Of a stretch of 64,000 bases of DNA, positions 52,605 to 61,850 are shown one piece after another; position 1 is the stretch's first letter, and each line of letters starts with the position of its first letter. A program made the translations under genes and the position numbers. The stretch is from Salinispirillum marinum. Its GTDB lineage: Bacteria > Pseudomonadota > Gammaproteobacteria > Pseudomonadales > Natronospirillaceae. The notes under the pieces were generated by a model. That model worked only from the letters and a program-made list of their open reading frames with translations, was not told the origin of the DNA and made no database searches. The stretch is taken from the NCBI RefSeq assembly GCF_042651565.1, contig NZ_JBHSDF010000004.1; one strand, written 5' to 3'.

Positions 52605-55155
52605 GCCACGCAATAAATTGCTCGACCGGTTGCGGTCGGGCAATCAGATACCCTTGTACCGCATCGACCCGCAGTTTACGCAACAGCTTTAATTGCTCCG
52701 ACGTCGACACCCCCTCCACGACCACACGCAAGCGTAAACTGCGCGCCAGACCGATAGCCGACTTCAGCACCGAGAACTCCTGCCGCGCCATGCTGGTTTC
52801 GAGAATTGAACGATCAATTTTCAGCTCATTAACCGGCAATTCGTGAATGCGCGATAGAGACGAGTGTCCGGCGCCAAAATCATCAATGGAGAAACCCAGC
52901 CCCGATGCCTTGATCAGATCAACCGATTCCCGAACCGCACGCCCGGAACGCATAACAGCCGTCTCCGTCAGCTCCAACTTCAGGCGCAAGGCGTCACCCG
53001 CTTGAGTTTTCGCAATATCCAGTATGCGCGCAATGACATCCGGATGCGCGAGATCTTCGGCCGATATATTGATGGATAAGCCTATATCTATCCCGGCATG
53101 TTGCAGTTGATGATGGACACGACACACCTCTTGCGCCAGCCAGACCGTCAGCCGGGTGATGATGCCGGTTTCCTCAGCCAAAGGTACGAATACCATTGGC
53201 GACACCGCACCCAGGATCTTATGATGCCAACGCAACAGCACCTCGGCGGCGACAATTTCATCCCCTTGCAGATTCATTAAGGGCTGCAAATAGAGTTCGA
53301 GATTCGATTGATCAATCGCGGCTGACAAAGCACTCAACAAGAACAGCCGATCCAAGCTGTCTTGTTGGTGGGCTGGCTGGTACGCCAAGTGGTCAGGACT
53401 GAGGGTGACTAAATCCAGCGAAGACAAAGCCGCCTGCACCAAATCTTCTTCATCCAAATCGAAATCGGCACAGGCAATGGAAGAAAAAACCGGTGCCAGA
53501 TCCACCTCAAAATTACCTACCGATACACCGCGTTCCAATACCTTTCGCAGCGCCACCAGCACCTCGTCCAAACCGTCACTGCGAATCAGAATGCCGAGTA
53601 CCGCGTCTTCTATAGAGTAAAACGGCCCGTTGTCCAAACGTTCGTGATCGGCACGACCGTAAGCCAGATTGTCCGTGTGCGTTTCCGCCCAGCTCGCGAG
53701 ACGTTCAGTAATGGCGACCAAGGCATTGTTCGCCACACTGATGCCCATGGTCCGCTCAATGTTTTGATGATGCTTAAAGCCGATCAACAGCAAGGTGCCG
53801 TGCAACGGTTTTTCCTGTTCCATAAACAACAACAGCGATTGCCGATTAGGGAGCTTCAAGCTGTCGTTGGTCAGGGCCTGCCGAATGAGTTTGGCCTGCA
53901 ACTCCGTCGCATCGGCTTCTTTGCGCAACAGGTCTTTTTGCACCCGAATCATCCGGTTTTTTTCAGCGTAAATCTCCCGAACGACGGCTCCGGTGAGTAT
54001 CATCACCGCCAGCACCGAGCCTAGCTCCAGTGCCGCTCCCGTCAACAAGGTATCGGGCACATAGCCTGCGCTACGCGCCACCAGAATCAGCATGCCGGCA
54101 ATGATCAAGACAATCGCGGCAAAAAATATCTGGCCCCGTTCACTGCCCTGCAGTGAGGCCCTTAACCCGGCCAGCACCATGCCCAAGCCGACCAACGCCG
54201 TCATTATTTGACCGACTTTTACCCATTGCTGGTTTGGCCAAGGCAGTAGCAACGTCTTCACCAGGAACAGCACCAACAGCACGACCAACAGGTCACGCAA
54301 GGTACGCAGAATTCGCTGGTCATACCAGCGATAGGGTCGTTCGCCATGCAGGAACTGTAGGGTAAAGGACGCACCGCAGATCGCCGCCGTCATAGTGCCC
54401 ACATAGGTCGCCAAATTCAGACCCGGCGAATTGGGCCATAAGAAAGCATACAACACACCATTGAGTTCGGCTTGAACTAAGAGAATGCTCAGAATCATGC
54501 CGCCAAAATAGAGTTCCATCGAGCGCCGGAGCAGCAAGCCAATGGCAAACGCCAGAAGTGCCGTAAAAACGAAGACACCACTCATCAAACCATGAAAATA
54601 GAGCTGGGCAGAATAACTGCCCAGCACTGCATCCATCGAGGGTGCCAATATGAGGGGAAACATGATTGCGCCGTCATTGGCGACATACAACAACAACTCA
54701 TCCTCGGCCGTCAGTCCAAACGGCAGAGGGATGATGAAACGTGGCAACGACACCGGTCGATCAAAAAAAGATCGACGATCACCCACCGCAGCCAACAACT
54801 CAGGTGGTGCGCCATCACGGCGGACGTAAATATCAATATAGTCGACGAATGGCGAATTGAATACCAACACCGAATCATTTAAGGGTCGATCCGGCAATGG
54901 CATGCGCAACCACACACTCGACCGGCTAAACCCAAGGCTGTCTGTACTGGGCGGTAACCATTGCCAACCGGCATTGTCACTGGCCGGCAATGCCGAGATG
55001 TCCAGCGGCTCATCCGCCACCCAGTACTGCAATTCAAACGGCCATTCAGGAATAGAAAAGCGTGAAGGCTGTAACATCACCAACACAAAAACCAGCGCTG
55101 CAGCACTGATCAGCATTACCCGAAAACAGTAGGGGCAGCCACGCTCTCGTTCCAT
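52573..55155 (-). CDS. 7TMR-DISM sensor with degenerate GGDEF and EAL domain
   Basis: 860 aa. An N-terminal membrane helix (about 12-28) is followed by a 7TMR-DISMED2 periplasmic sensor (~40-165), seven membrane helices (~175-400), a short coiled coil, a GGDEF-like domain without the GGDEF motif (~430-590; the loop reads AYGRADHERLD), and an EAL domain (~600-855). EAL catalytic positions look intact: EVLLRW, INISAEDL, LELTETAV, IDDFGAGHSS, NELKIDRS, VVVEGV. It is likely a c-di-GMP phosphodiesterase controlled by a periplasmic, perhaps carbohydrate-like, signal. Confidence 0.88.
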   Translation of the reverse strand: MERERGCPYCFRVMLISAAALVFVLVMLQPSRFSIPEWPFELQYWVADEPLDISALPASDNAGWQWLPPSTDSLGFSRSSVWLRMPLPDRPLNDSVLVFNSPFVDYIDIYVRRDGAPPELLAAVGDRRSFFDRPVSLPRFIIPLPFGLTAEDELLLYVANDGAIMFPLILAPSMDAVLGSYSAQLYFHGLMSGVFVFTALLAFAIGLLLRRSMELYFGGMILSILLVQAELNGVLYAFLWPNSPGLNLATYVGTMTAAICGASFTLQFLHGERPYRWYDQRILRTLRDLLVVLLVLFLVKTLLLPWPNQQWVKVGQIMTALVGLGMVLAGLRASLQGSERGQIFFAAIVLIIAGMLILVARSAGYVPDTLLTGAALELGSVLAVMILTGAVVREIYAEKNRMIRVQKDLLRKEADATELQAKLIRQALTNDSLKLPNRQSLLLFMEQEKPLHGTLLLIGFKHHQNIERTMGISVANNALVAITERLASWAETHTDNLAYGRADHERLDNGPFYSIEDAVLGILIRSDGLDEVLVALRKVLERGVSVGNFEVDLAPVFSSIACADFDLDEEDLVQAALSSLDLVTLSPDHLAYQPAHQQDSLDRLFLLSALSAAIDQSNLELYLQPLMNLQGDEIVAAEVLLRWHHKILGAVSPMVFVPLAEETGIITRLTVWLAQEVCRVHHQLQHAGIDIGLSINISAEDLAHPDVIARILDIAKTQAGDALRLKLELTETAVMRSGRAVRESVDLIKASGLGFSIDDFGAGHSSLSRIHELPVNELKIDRSILETSMARQEFSVLKSAIGLARSLRLRVVVEGVSTSEQLKLLRKLRVDAVQGYLIARPQPVEQFIAWLKARNSTSPE

Positions 55156-55401
55156 AGTCCACTCTAAAACTTTATTACTTTATCTTAGCGGCCGACAGTG
55201 ACAGGAATTAAGGAAAACTTGCACTGTTCATAAATTTTTCCAGTCAATGCCACATTGGCGATGTTGAAAAATGTTAAAAACGAGCACTTCTTGTCGACAT
55301 AAGCTAACCTTTACGTAAACTGCAGATTAGCCAATAGGTGGACGGAAAACAACGGTACGACCACAAACACAACAACCACAAGAACAACAAGAAGGTACCC
55401 T

Positions 55402-56592
55402 ATGACGGATAAGCGACCCATAGATGTGCGCATAGTGCATCAACCGGTGTTCATCGACGGGAGTGATCTGAGCATTCCAACGCTGCGGGTGTTACAGGAA
55501 GACGGCAAACCCTACCCGAAGGCCAAGCTGCCCGATATCGACCAAACACTGGCGTTAAAAATATACGATACGTTTTTGTTCATACGTGCGTTGGATGAGC
55601 GGATGCTGGCGGCACAACGACAGGGTCGCATCAGTTTTTATCTGACCGCCACCGGCGAAGAAGCCACCGACATTGGCAGCACAGCCGCACTCGCGCATGA
55701 TGACATGATCATGGCGCAGTACCGGGAACAAGGTGCGCTCGCCTTCCGCGGCTTTACGGTGGAACAATTCATGAACCAGATTTTTTCGAACGAAAAGGAT
55801 CTGGGCAAGGGGCGGCAAATGCCGATTCACTATGGCTCAGCAGCCCTGCACTATCAAACCATTTCGTCACCCTTGGGTACGCAACTGCCGCAAGCCGTGG
55901 GTTATGCATACGGCTATAAAGCGCAAGACAAGAAGAACTGTGTGATCTGTTATTTTGGTGAAGGGGCGGCCTCGGAAGGCGACTTCCATGCGGCCTTGAA
56001 CATGGCTGGCGTGCTGCGAGTGCCCGTCATTTTCTTCTGTCGCAACAATGGCTACGCCATCTCTACCCCAGCACATGAACAATTTGCCGGTGACGGCATC
56101 GCCCCGCGTGGTGTGGCCTTTGGCATTAAAACCATCCGGGTAGACGGCAACGACGTGCTGGCTGTCTTGCTGGCCACGCAAGAAGCCCGTCGACTCGCGG
56201 TGGAAGAAAACCAACCGGTACTGATTGAAGCCATGACCTACCGCTTGGGTGCGCACTCGAGCTCCGATGATCCATCCGGCTACCGCAGTAAATCCGAGGA
56301 AGACACCTGGCGTGCAAAATGTCCTGTCGCGCGCATGAAACAGTACCTGTTGTTGCAGGGTTGGTGGGACGAAGACCAAGACAGCGCGCGCAAAGATGCA
56401 CACCGCAAAGCCATCATGGATGCCATGAAAGCGGCAGAAAAGCTCCCTGCCCCACCACTTGAAGATTTATTTAGCGATGTTTACGACGAAATTCCCTGGC
56501 ACCTGAACGAACAGTATGAGGCGTTGAAAACGCATATTCAGCAGTACCCGGAGCAGTATAAGAAATCGTCCTGGAGGCTCAAGAATGACTAA
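55402..56592 (+). CDS. Branched-chain 2-oxoacid dehydrogenase E1 alpha
   Basis: 396 aa. Thiamine diphosphate-dependent E1 alpha of the branched-chain complex that decarboxylates 2-oxoisovalerate and relatives from Val, Leu and Ile. It has FYLTATGEEATDIGSTAAL, GKGRQMPIHYGS, the ThDP motif YFGEGAASEGDFHAALNMAG...NN, and YRLGAHSSSDDPSGYRS with the phosphorylation-loop region. It overlaps E1 beta by eight bases. The 246-base upstream region should hold the operon promoter. Confidence 0.95.
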   Translation: MTDKRPIDVRIVHQPVFIDGSDLSIPTLRVLQEDGKPYPKAKLPDIDQTLALKIYDTFLFIRALDERMLAAQRQGRISFYLTATGEEATDIGSTAALAHDDMIMAQYREQGALAFRGFTVEQFMNQIFSNEKDLGKGRQMPIHYGSAALHYQTISSPLGTQLPQAVGYAYGYKAQDKKNCVICYFGEGAASEGDFHAALNMAGVLRVPVIFFCRNNGYAISTPAHEQFAGDGIAPRGVAFGIKTIRVDGNDVLAVLLATQEARRLAVEENQPVLIEAMTYRLGAHSSSDDPSGYRSKSEEDTWRAKCPVARMKQYLLLQGWWDEDQDSARKDAHRKAIMDAMKAAEKLPAPPLEDLFSDVYDEIPWHLNEQYEALKTHIQQYPEQYKKSSWRLKND

Positions 56593-57562
56593 AATGAACC
56601 TGCTACAGGCGATCAATAACGCCCTCGATACCGCGCTAAGCAACGACCCCAGCGTGGTGTGTTTCGGTGAAGATGTCGGTCATTTCGGCGGCGTGTTTCG
56701 TGCCACCAGCCACCTGCAAGAAAAGCATGGCCGCACCCGATGCTTTAATACCCCTCTGACCGAACAAGGCATCGTCGGCTTTGCCAACGGCTTAGCATCG
56801 CAAGGCATGACACCGGTCGCGGAGATTCAATTCGCCGACTACATTTTTCCGGCGTTTGACCAGATCGTGAACGAAGCGGCCAAATTCCGCTATCGCTCGG
56901 GCAACGAATTCAATGTGGGCGGCCTGACCATTCGTACCCCTTATGGCGGCGGCATCAACGGTGGGCATTACCACTCACAATCGCCTGAAGCCTATTTTAC
57001 GCACACGCCAGGGTTAAAAATTGTCGTACCCCGCAACCCCGAGCAGGCCAAAGGGCTGTTATTGGCGTCCATTCATGACCAGAATCCGGTCATCTTCTTC
57101 GAGCCTAAAAAACTCTACCGGGCTTCCGTTGGGGAAGTGCCTGAAGGTATCTACGAGCACCCACTGGGTAAAGCGGATGTGGTACGTGAAGGCACCGACA
57201 TCACCCTGTTGGCATGGGGTGCGCAGATGGACGCCATCGAACAAGCCGCCGACCTCGCGGCCAAAGACGGCGTATCCTGCGAAGTCATTGACCTGCGGAC
57301 CCTGCTTCCGTGGGACCGCGATACCGTGGCTGCTTCGGTGCGCAAAACCGGTCGATTGCTGATCAACCACGAAGCACCGCGCACCTCCGGGTTTGGTGCG
57401 GAAATCGCTGCCGCGATTCAGGAAGTGTGCTTTCTGCATTTGGAATCGCCCATCGCACGTGTGTGCGGGCTGGATACGCCGTTCCCTCTGGCGTTGGAAA
57501 AAGAATACATGCCGGATCACTTAAAAACCTACGAAGCCATTAAGGCCAGTTTGGCTTACTGA
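56585..57562 (+). CDS. Branched-chain 2-oxoacid dehydrogenase E1 beta
   Basis: 325 aa. It begins MTKMNLLQAINNALDTAL, with FGEDVGHFGGVFRATSHLQ and FNTPLTEQGIVGFANGLA (ThDP binding), then RTPYGGGINGGHYHSQSPEA and a transketolase C-terminal domain (NHEAPRTSGFGAEIAAAI). It forms the alpha2beta2 E1 with the preceding gene. E2 follows after 33 bases. Confidence 0.96.
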   Translation: MTKMNLLQAINNALDTALSNDPSVVCFGEDVGHFGGVFRATSHLQEKHGRTRCFNTPLTEQGIVGFANGLASQGMTPVAEIQFADYIFPAFDQIVNEAAKFRYRSGNEFNVGGLTIRTPYGGGINGGHYHSQSPEAYFTHTPGLKIVVPRNPEQAKGLLLASIHDQNPVIFFEPKKLYRASVGEVPEGIYEHPLGKADVVREGTDITLLAWGAQMDAIEQAADLAAKDGVSCEVIDLRTLLPWDRDTVAASVRKTGRLLINHEAPRTSGFGAEIAAAIQEVCFLHLESPIARVCGLDTPFPLALEKEYMPDHLKTYEAIKASLAY

Positions 57563-57595
57563 TCCTCGACACTACATTACGGAGCACGTCAGCGT

Positions 57596-58849
57596 ATGAA
57601 AATCGATTTTATTCTACCCGACATCGGCGAAGGCATTGTCGAGTGCGAGCTGGTGGAATGGCATGTCAGCGAAGGCCAACACATTCAGGAAGACCAACCC
57701 GTGGCCGATGTCATGACCGACAAAGCATTGGTGGAAATCACCGCCATGCACACCGGTACGGTGAGCAAGCTATACTGCCAAAAAGGCGACATCGCCAAAG
57801 TGCATGCGCCCTTGTTTGAAATTGAGGTAGCGTCCGAGGACGCAGCGGGCGGGTCAACGACGGCTGAAGAAGTTAAACCTGCGCCTGCGCAGGATCAGCC
57901 AGCCGCCTCAACCACAGCGAAGGACACACCGGCAGCCACCAGCACGGCCTCTAGCGGTAAGGCATTAGCCAGCCCGGCGGTGCGGCGCATCGCCCGCGAG
58001 CACGACGTTGACTTAACGCAAGTGCCCGGGACCGGCAAAGATGGCCGTGTTTTGAAAGAAGACATAGTGGCATTTACGGAAGGCCACACCGCGGCTGCTC
58101 TGAATGCTCCCGCGCAGACAACAGCAGCGCTGCAAAACCCGTCAACTGACCGTACCGAACCCATTAAAGGGGTGAAGGCGGCGATGGCGAGGCAGATGAT
58201 GGATTCGGTTTCTACTATTCCGCATTTTACCTACGCCGACGAGCTGGACATTACCGAACTGGATGCTGTACGTCAGCGTCTTAAGGATGCCTTTGCCCAA
58301 GAAGGTATTAAGCTCAGTATGATGCCGTTCTTTATGAAAGCGATGGCGTTGGCGATTCAGGCTTACCCTGTGCTGAACAGTCGCGTGAACGCAGACTGTA
58401 CGGAAATCACTTATTTAGCGGACATCAATATCGGCATGGCGGCCGACACCCCAATGGGGCTGTTAGTACCCAATGTTAAAGGTGTGCAACGCTTGTCATT
58501 GAAAGAGGTGGCGCGTGAAGTCAACCGACTGACGGACGCAGCGCGCGCTGGTCGGGTAGCGCCGAATGATATGAAGGGTGGCACCATCAGCATTTCGAAT
58601 ATTGGGGCGATTGGTGGTACGGTGGCAACGCCGATCATTAACAAGCCGGAGGTGGCGATTGTGGCATTAGGCCGCGTGCAGGCGCTACCGCGCTTTGCGG
58701 CTGACGGGTCGGTGGTGGAGCGGAAAATCATGCAGGTGAGTTGGTCAGGAGACCATCGGGTGATCGACGGCGGCACCATTGCGCGGTTCTGCAATCAATG
58801 GAAGGCTTACCTCGAAGACCCTATGCAGATGCTGGCAGATCTTCGCTAA
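57596..58849 (+). CDS. Branched-chain 2-oxoacid dehydrogenase E2 (dihydrolipoyl acyltransferase)
   Basis: 417 aa. One lipoyl domain (residues ~3-78; lipoylated Lys in MTDKALVEI), an Ala/Thr-rich linker, an E1/E3-binding domain (~125-160; ASPAVRRIAREHDVDLTQVPGTGKDGRV), and a catalytic domain with DHRVIDGG near the C-terminus. It transfers the branched acyl group to CoA. No E3 (dihydrolipoyl dehydrogenase) gene follows, so the complex probably uses a shared Lpd. Confidence 0.95.
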   Translation: MKIDFILPDIGEGIVECELVEWHVSEGQHIQEDQPVADVMTDKALVEITAMHTGTVSKLYCQKGDIAKVHAPLFEIEVASEDAAGGSTTAEEVKPAPAQDQPAASTTAKDTPAATSTASSGKALASPAVRRIAREHDVDLTQVPGTGKDGRVLKEDIVAFTEGHTAAALNAPAQTTAALQNPSTDRTEPIKGVKAAMARQMMDSVSTIPHFTYADELDITELDAVRQRLKDAFAQEGIKLSMMPFFMKAMALAIQAYPVLNSRVNADCTEITYLADINIGMAADTPMGLLVPNVKGVQRLSLKEVAREVNRLTDAARAGRVAPNDMKGGTISISNIGAIGGTVATPIINKPEVAIVALGRVQALPRFAADGSVVERKIMQVSWSGDHRVIDGGTIARFCNQWKAYLEDPMQMLADLR

Positions 58850-58884
58850 GCTGGATTAATTAAAGCGATAGTTTTTCCGTTGCC

Positions 58885-58996
58885 GGTCATCACCTTCGTT
58901 GGGGGTTGTCCGTGCCCGCGCCTTGGGCTCCTGCCCAAGAGGCGCTAGTCGGGCTCCTGCCCTCTGGCACTGGACACCCCCAACGCGGCGATGACC
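58885..58996. repeat. Extragenic palindrome 1
   Basis: Arms 58885-58916 and 58966-58996 pair over about 30 bases (GGTCATC...GTTGGGGGT...GTCC and its complement). The middle contains the small hairpin CTTGGGctcctgCCCAAG. It shares the motif CCAGAGGGCAGGAG (in inverse orientation) with the palindrome at 59119-59236. Confidence 0.75.
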
Positions 58997-59118
58997 TACC
59001 ATAAGTAATCATCAATTCAGGCCCTAAGACCAACTTTTCTCCCTTGTTGAGCAATTTGGTATGAACTGATCTACTGAGTTGTGGCTGAATTTAATTGATG
59101 TGTTTAATGTTGAGCTAG

Positions 59119-59236
59119 GCTGCTGGATTGGGTTCAGGGGTGTCTATTCCAGAGGGCAGGAGAGCGATTAGCGCGTTTTGGACAGGAGTCCAACAGCGCG
59201 GGAATAGATCACCCCTGAACCCAGGCCAAAGCAGCC
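59119..59236. repeat. Extragenic palindrome 2
   Basis: Arms 59130-59150 (GGGTTCAGGGGTGTCTATTCC) and 59201-59222 pair with a single one-base bulge. Outer GGCTGCT/AGCAGCC extends the stem. A small hairpin TTGGACAGGAGTCCAA sits in the loop. It ends 40 bases before the kinase gene. Confidence 0.75.
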
Positions 59237-59275
59237 GGTCACTAAACAGGAACGCCGGTAAGAAATGAGGACTGT

Positions 59276-61102
59276 GTGAACCAACCCGTGTTGCAGCAGT
59301 TTTACATCAATGAAGAACAGTCTATCTATTTGATGAGCCATCAGGACGCTCAGAAGATAAAAGACTGGGTGCAGTTGTGCATCAACCAACTGCAACAACT
59401 GGGGTTTGCACAGATACAGTTTATTGGTAAAGGTGCCTACGGGTTTGTGTTTGGCGGCAACGCCGACGATGGCACGGAATATGTGTTCAAATTTTCCCGC
59501 ATTAACCTCCCCCAGCATATTCAGGATCGCTTGGAAGACGAAGCTTGGATGCAAAGCCAAATTTTGCACCCGCAAATTCCTACCGTAAGTGAATACACCA
59601 AAATTGGCCGCCAGTCTGTTCTGATGATGGAACGCGCACGCGGCATGGACCTTGAGGCCTACACCGTGCGCTATGGAAAGCTCTCGCCCCGGCTCATCAT
59701 CAAAATTGCCGCCCAACTGATCGATGTTCTCCAAGCCTTGCGTGACTTCCACACTGTGGAAGGCGACAGCCCCATTGTGCATGGTGATATCAAACCCTCG
59801 AATATCGTCTTTGACCCACAAACTGAACGCATCAAACTCATCGATTGGGGTTCCAGCGTGTTTGCCCAAGTAGACATCAACGGCCAACCGATTGGCCGCA
59901 ACGCCTTTGGCTTGATGAGTGAAGACATGAACCACACCAACGCCAAGCTGGGCGATGTCTATTTTATCGGTGAAGAACAACTGAACGGCGGGCTAAGTTC
60001 GCCGAGGTTCGACGAACAAGGCGCCGCTGCCACCCTCTATGCCCTGGCCTCGGGACAAAGCTGCCGCTATGGCTATGAAGCCATTCCTGTCACGGCGTTG
60101 GGTTTACCGCAAGAATTCGCCGTCACGCTCCAAATCCTGCTCAGCGGTGATGATGCGCAGCGGCGGACAGCGGGCGACTACTGGTTCCGCCGCATGCCGC
60201 AGATGAAGAACCTGGTGATGCTTGACCTGCCGGGTGACGACGAAAAACCGCAGGTGCCGGTCTGGGCCTTTGACGACCAACCCGATATCGAAAGCGTGGT
60301 GTACAGCTCACGCAAGAGCTTCCTACGAGCCGGAAACTTAGACCCGTACATGCTGGCCGAGGTGGATGACGTTGAACTGGAAAAATACTACAAAAACTTT
60401 ATGCACGGCATGGGCAACACCGAACGGGCGTTTTTAGCCGCCATCAGCCGCTTGGGGAAATACCCCATTTTGGGCGGTTTAGCCGTACGCTGGGAAGGTG
60501 ACGAAGTGTTTATTGATTCCAGCCTAAACCTGCACGATAGCCGACTGAAGAAATCCTTCATCACGACGGTGAACAACATCGTCACCCTAGCCCGCGCCAT
60601 TCATCGGCAAGGGGTGTTCAAATGTTGCATGTTCAACGCGAAGAACACCCAGCACATTGACCGAGTGTCGGAATCTGAACCGTTCATGCCACCGGCGGGA
60701 CTTCATATACCCTTTGATGTGCACACAGCACCCTTAAGCGAAGATAAAAGCCGCAACCATTCGTATTTTGAAGACGGGCAAGACCCCGATGAATTTTTAA
60801 CGCTGCCCGACGAGATCATGCGCGAAATCACTCTGCTGAATGACATTCGCCATACTGGGCTCATTATCTTTGAGGCGCTGCCCACACACCTCAAAATTCA
60901 CAATTACTACGTCTTGCTCGATGACACTCGGCAGTTGGAATTTGCCGCCGCTTTAAAACGCATCGTGCAGGCCATACCCCTCATTCAAGGCTTGGGCGTA
61001 TCGGGGTTTATGAAAATGCCGTACAAAAATACGCGCAAATTCGGCATACAACCCCGACTCGCGGACCGCTTCTACCCAAAAAATCCGAAGGCGATGCGAT
61101 AA
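59276..61102 (+). CDS. Hanks-type Ser/Thr protein kinase-like protein
   Basis: 608 aa, no membrane helix. The kinase core is in residues ~45-290: glycine loop IGKGAYGFVFGG (50-61), K72 in YVFKFSR, catalytic loop VHGDIKPSN (168-176, with HGD for HRD), metal motif IDWG (189-192, for DFG). These residues are enough for activity. Residues ~300-608 form a large C-terminal region with no family I know. GTG start after GAGGA. No phosphatase or FHA gene is nearby. The partner is unknown. Confidence 0.75.
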   Translation: MNQPVLQQFYINEEQSIYLMSHQDAQKIKDWVQLCINQLQQLGFAQIQFIGKGAYGFVFGGNADDGTEYVFKFSRINLPQHIQDRLEDEAWMQSQILHPQIPTVSEYTKIGRQSVLMMERARGMDLEAYTVRYGKLSPRLIIKIAAQLIDVLQALRDFHTVEGDSPIVHGDIKPSNIVFDPQTERIKLIDWGSSVFAQVDINGQPIGRNAFGLMSEDMNHTNAKLGDVYFIGEEQLNGGLSSPRFDEQGAAATLYALASGQSCRYGYEAIPVTALGLPQEFAVTLQILLSGDDAQRRTAGDYWFRRMPQMKNLVMLDLPGDDEKPQVPVWAFDDQPDIESVVYSSRKSFLRAGNLDPYMLAEVDDVELEKYYKNFMHGMGNTERAFLAAISRLGKYPILGGLAVRWEGDEVFIDSSLNLHDSRLKKSFITTVNNIVTLARAIHRQGVFKCCMFNAKNTQHIDRVSESEPFMPPAGLHIPFDVHTAPLSEDKSRNHSYFEDGQDPDEFLTLPDEIMREITLLNDIRHTGLIIFEALPTHLKIHNYYVLLDDTRQLEFAAALKRIVQAIPLIQGLGVSGFMKMPYKNTRKFGIQPRLADRFYPKNPKAMR

Positions 61103-61116
61103 ACGACCAAACTTGA

Positions 61117-61695
61117 TCAACCAAATGGCTTAACGCCAATGAGCCACCCATGCAGGAACAATGCAAACACGCCCCATGCTACCAGCCCTATCACCACCGC
61201 AATGGCATCGCGCTGCGCGCTGATCGCCTTATAGGTCACGCCATTGGCGCGATCACGACGACGTGCTTTAGCGTATATGGCTACCGACCACACCAGAAAA
61301 CTGCCGAACAAGATTACATCCGCTAACGTACCGTTCGACAACACATGCGCCAAGGCCCACACCTTTACGCCCAACACCATGGGATGCCCGAGTCGGGCTT
61401 TAATGTGGGTGCCAGGGACAAAGGCAGCGACCAGAAAAATGAAGGAAAACAACATCAGTAACGCGGCAATGTGCGCCAGGGCAACAGGTGGCACCCACAG
61501 CCACACCATATTTTGCCGCGCCAATCCATAACCCCAGATGATCAATACAAACCCCACCAGAGAAATCACTGTGTAAAGCCCCTTCCACGGCCCTTCTCCC
61601 AAGCGGTTCATCCAGTGATCGCGTGCGGAGTCTGATACCAAGCGCACGGAATGAATGCCCAAAAACAATATCAAGCCCAAAATCATAACCGCCAT
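61117..61695 (-). CDS. NnrU-family membrane protein
   Basis: 192 aa with five or six hydrophobic helices. NnrU pattern: LFLGIHSVRLVSDSARDHW, LIIWGYGLAR and HPMVLGVKVWALAHVLSNG, AYAKARRRDR-like end. The family was named for a link to nitric oxide metabolism but is widespread; the activity is not established. It is convergent with the kinase gene, with 14 bases between. Confidence 0.85.
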   Translation of the reverse strand: MAVMILGLILFLGIHSVRLVSDSARDHWMNRLGEGPWKGLYTVISLVGFVLIIWGYGLARQNMVWLWVPPVALAHIAALLMLFSFIFLVAAFVPGTHIKARLGHPMVLGVKVWALAHVLSNGTLADVILFGSFLVWSVAIYAKARRRDRANGVTYKAISAQRDAIAVVIGLVAWGVFALFLHGWLIGVKPFG

Positions 61696-61850
61696 ACACT
61701 GTCCCTCACGATGCTTTAAATGGTTGTGGGCAGCATAGACGCTTTATGGCCTGCACTCCAGTATCTTGCCGGACAGATATTGTTATCCATTTGCCCTTTG
61801 CGCTGAAATTCGTTACAAAGCAGCTCCGTTTTCTGCAGGACGATTTTACT

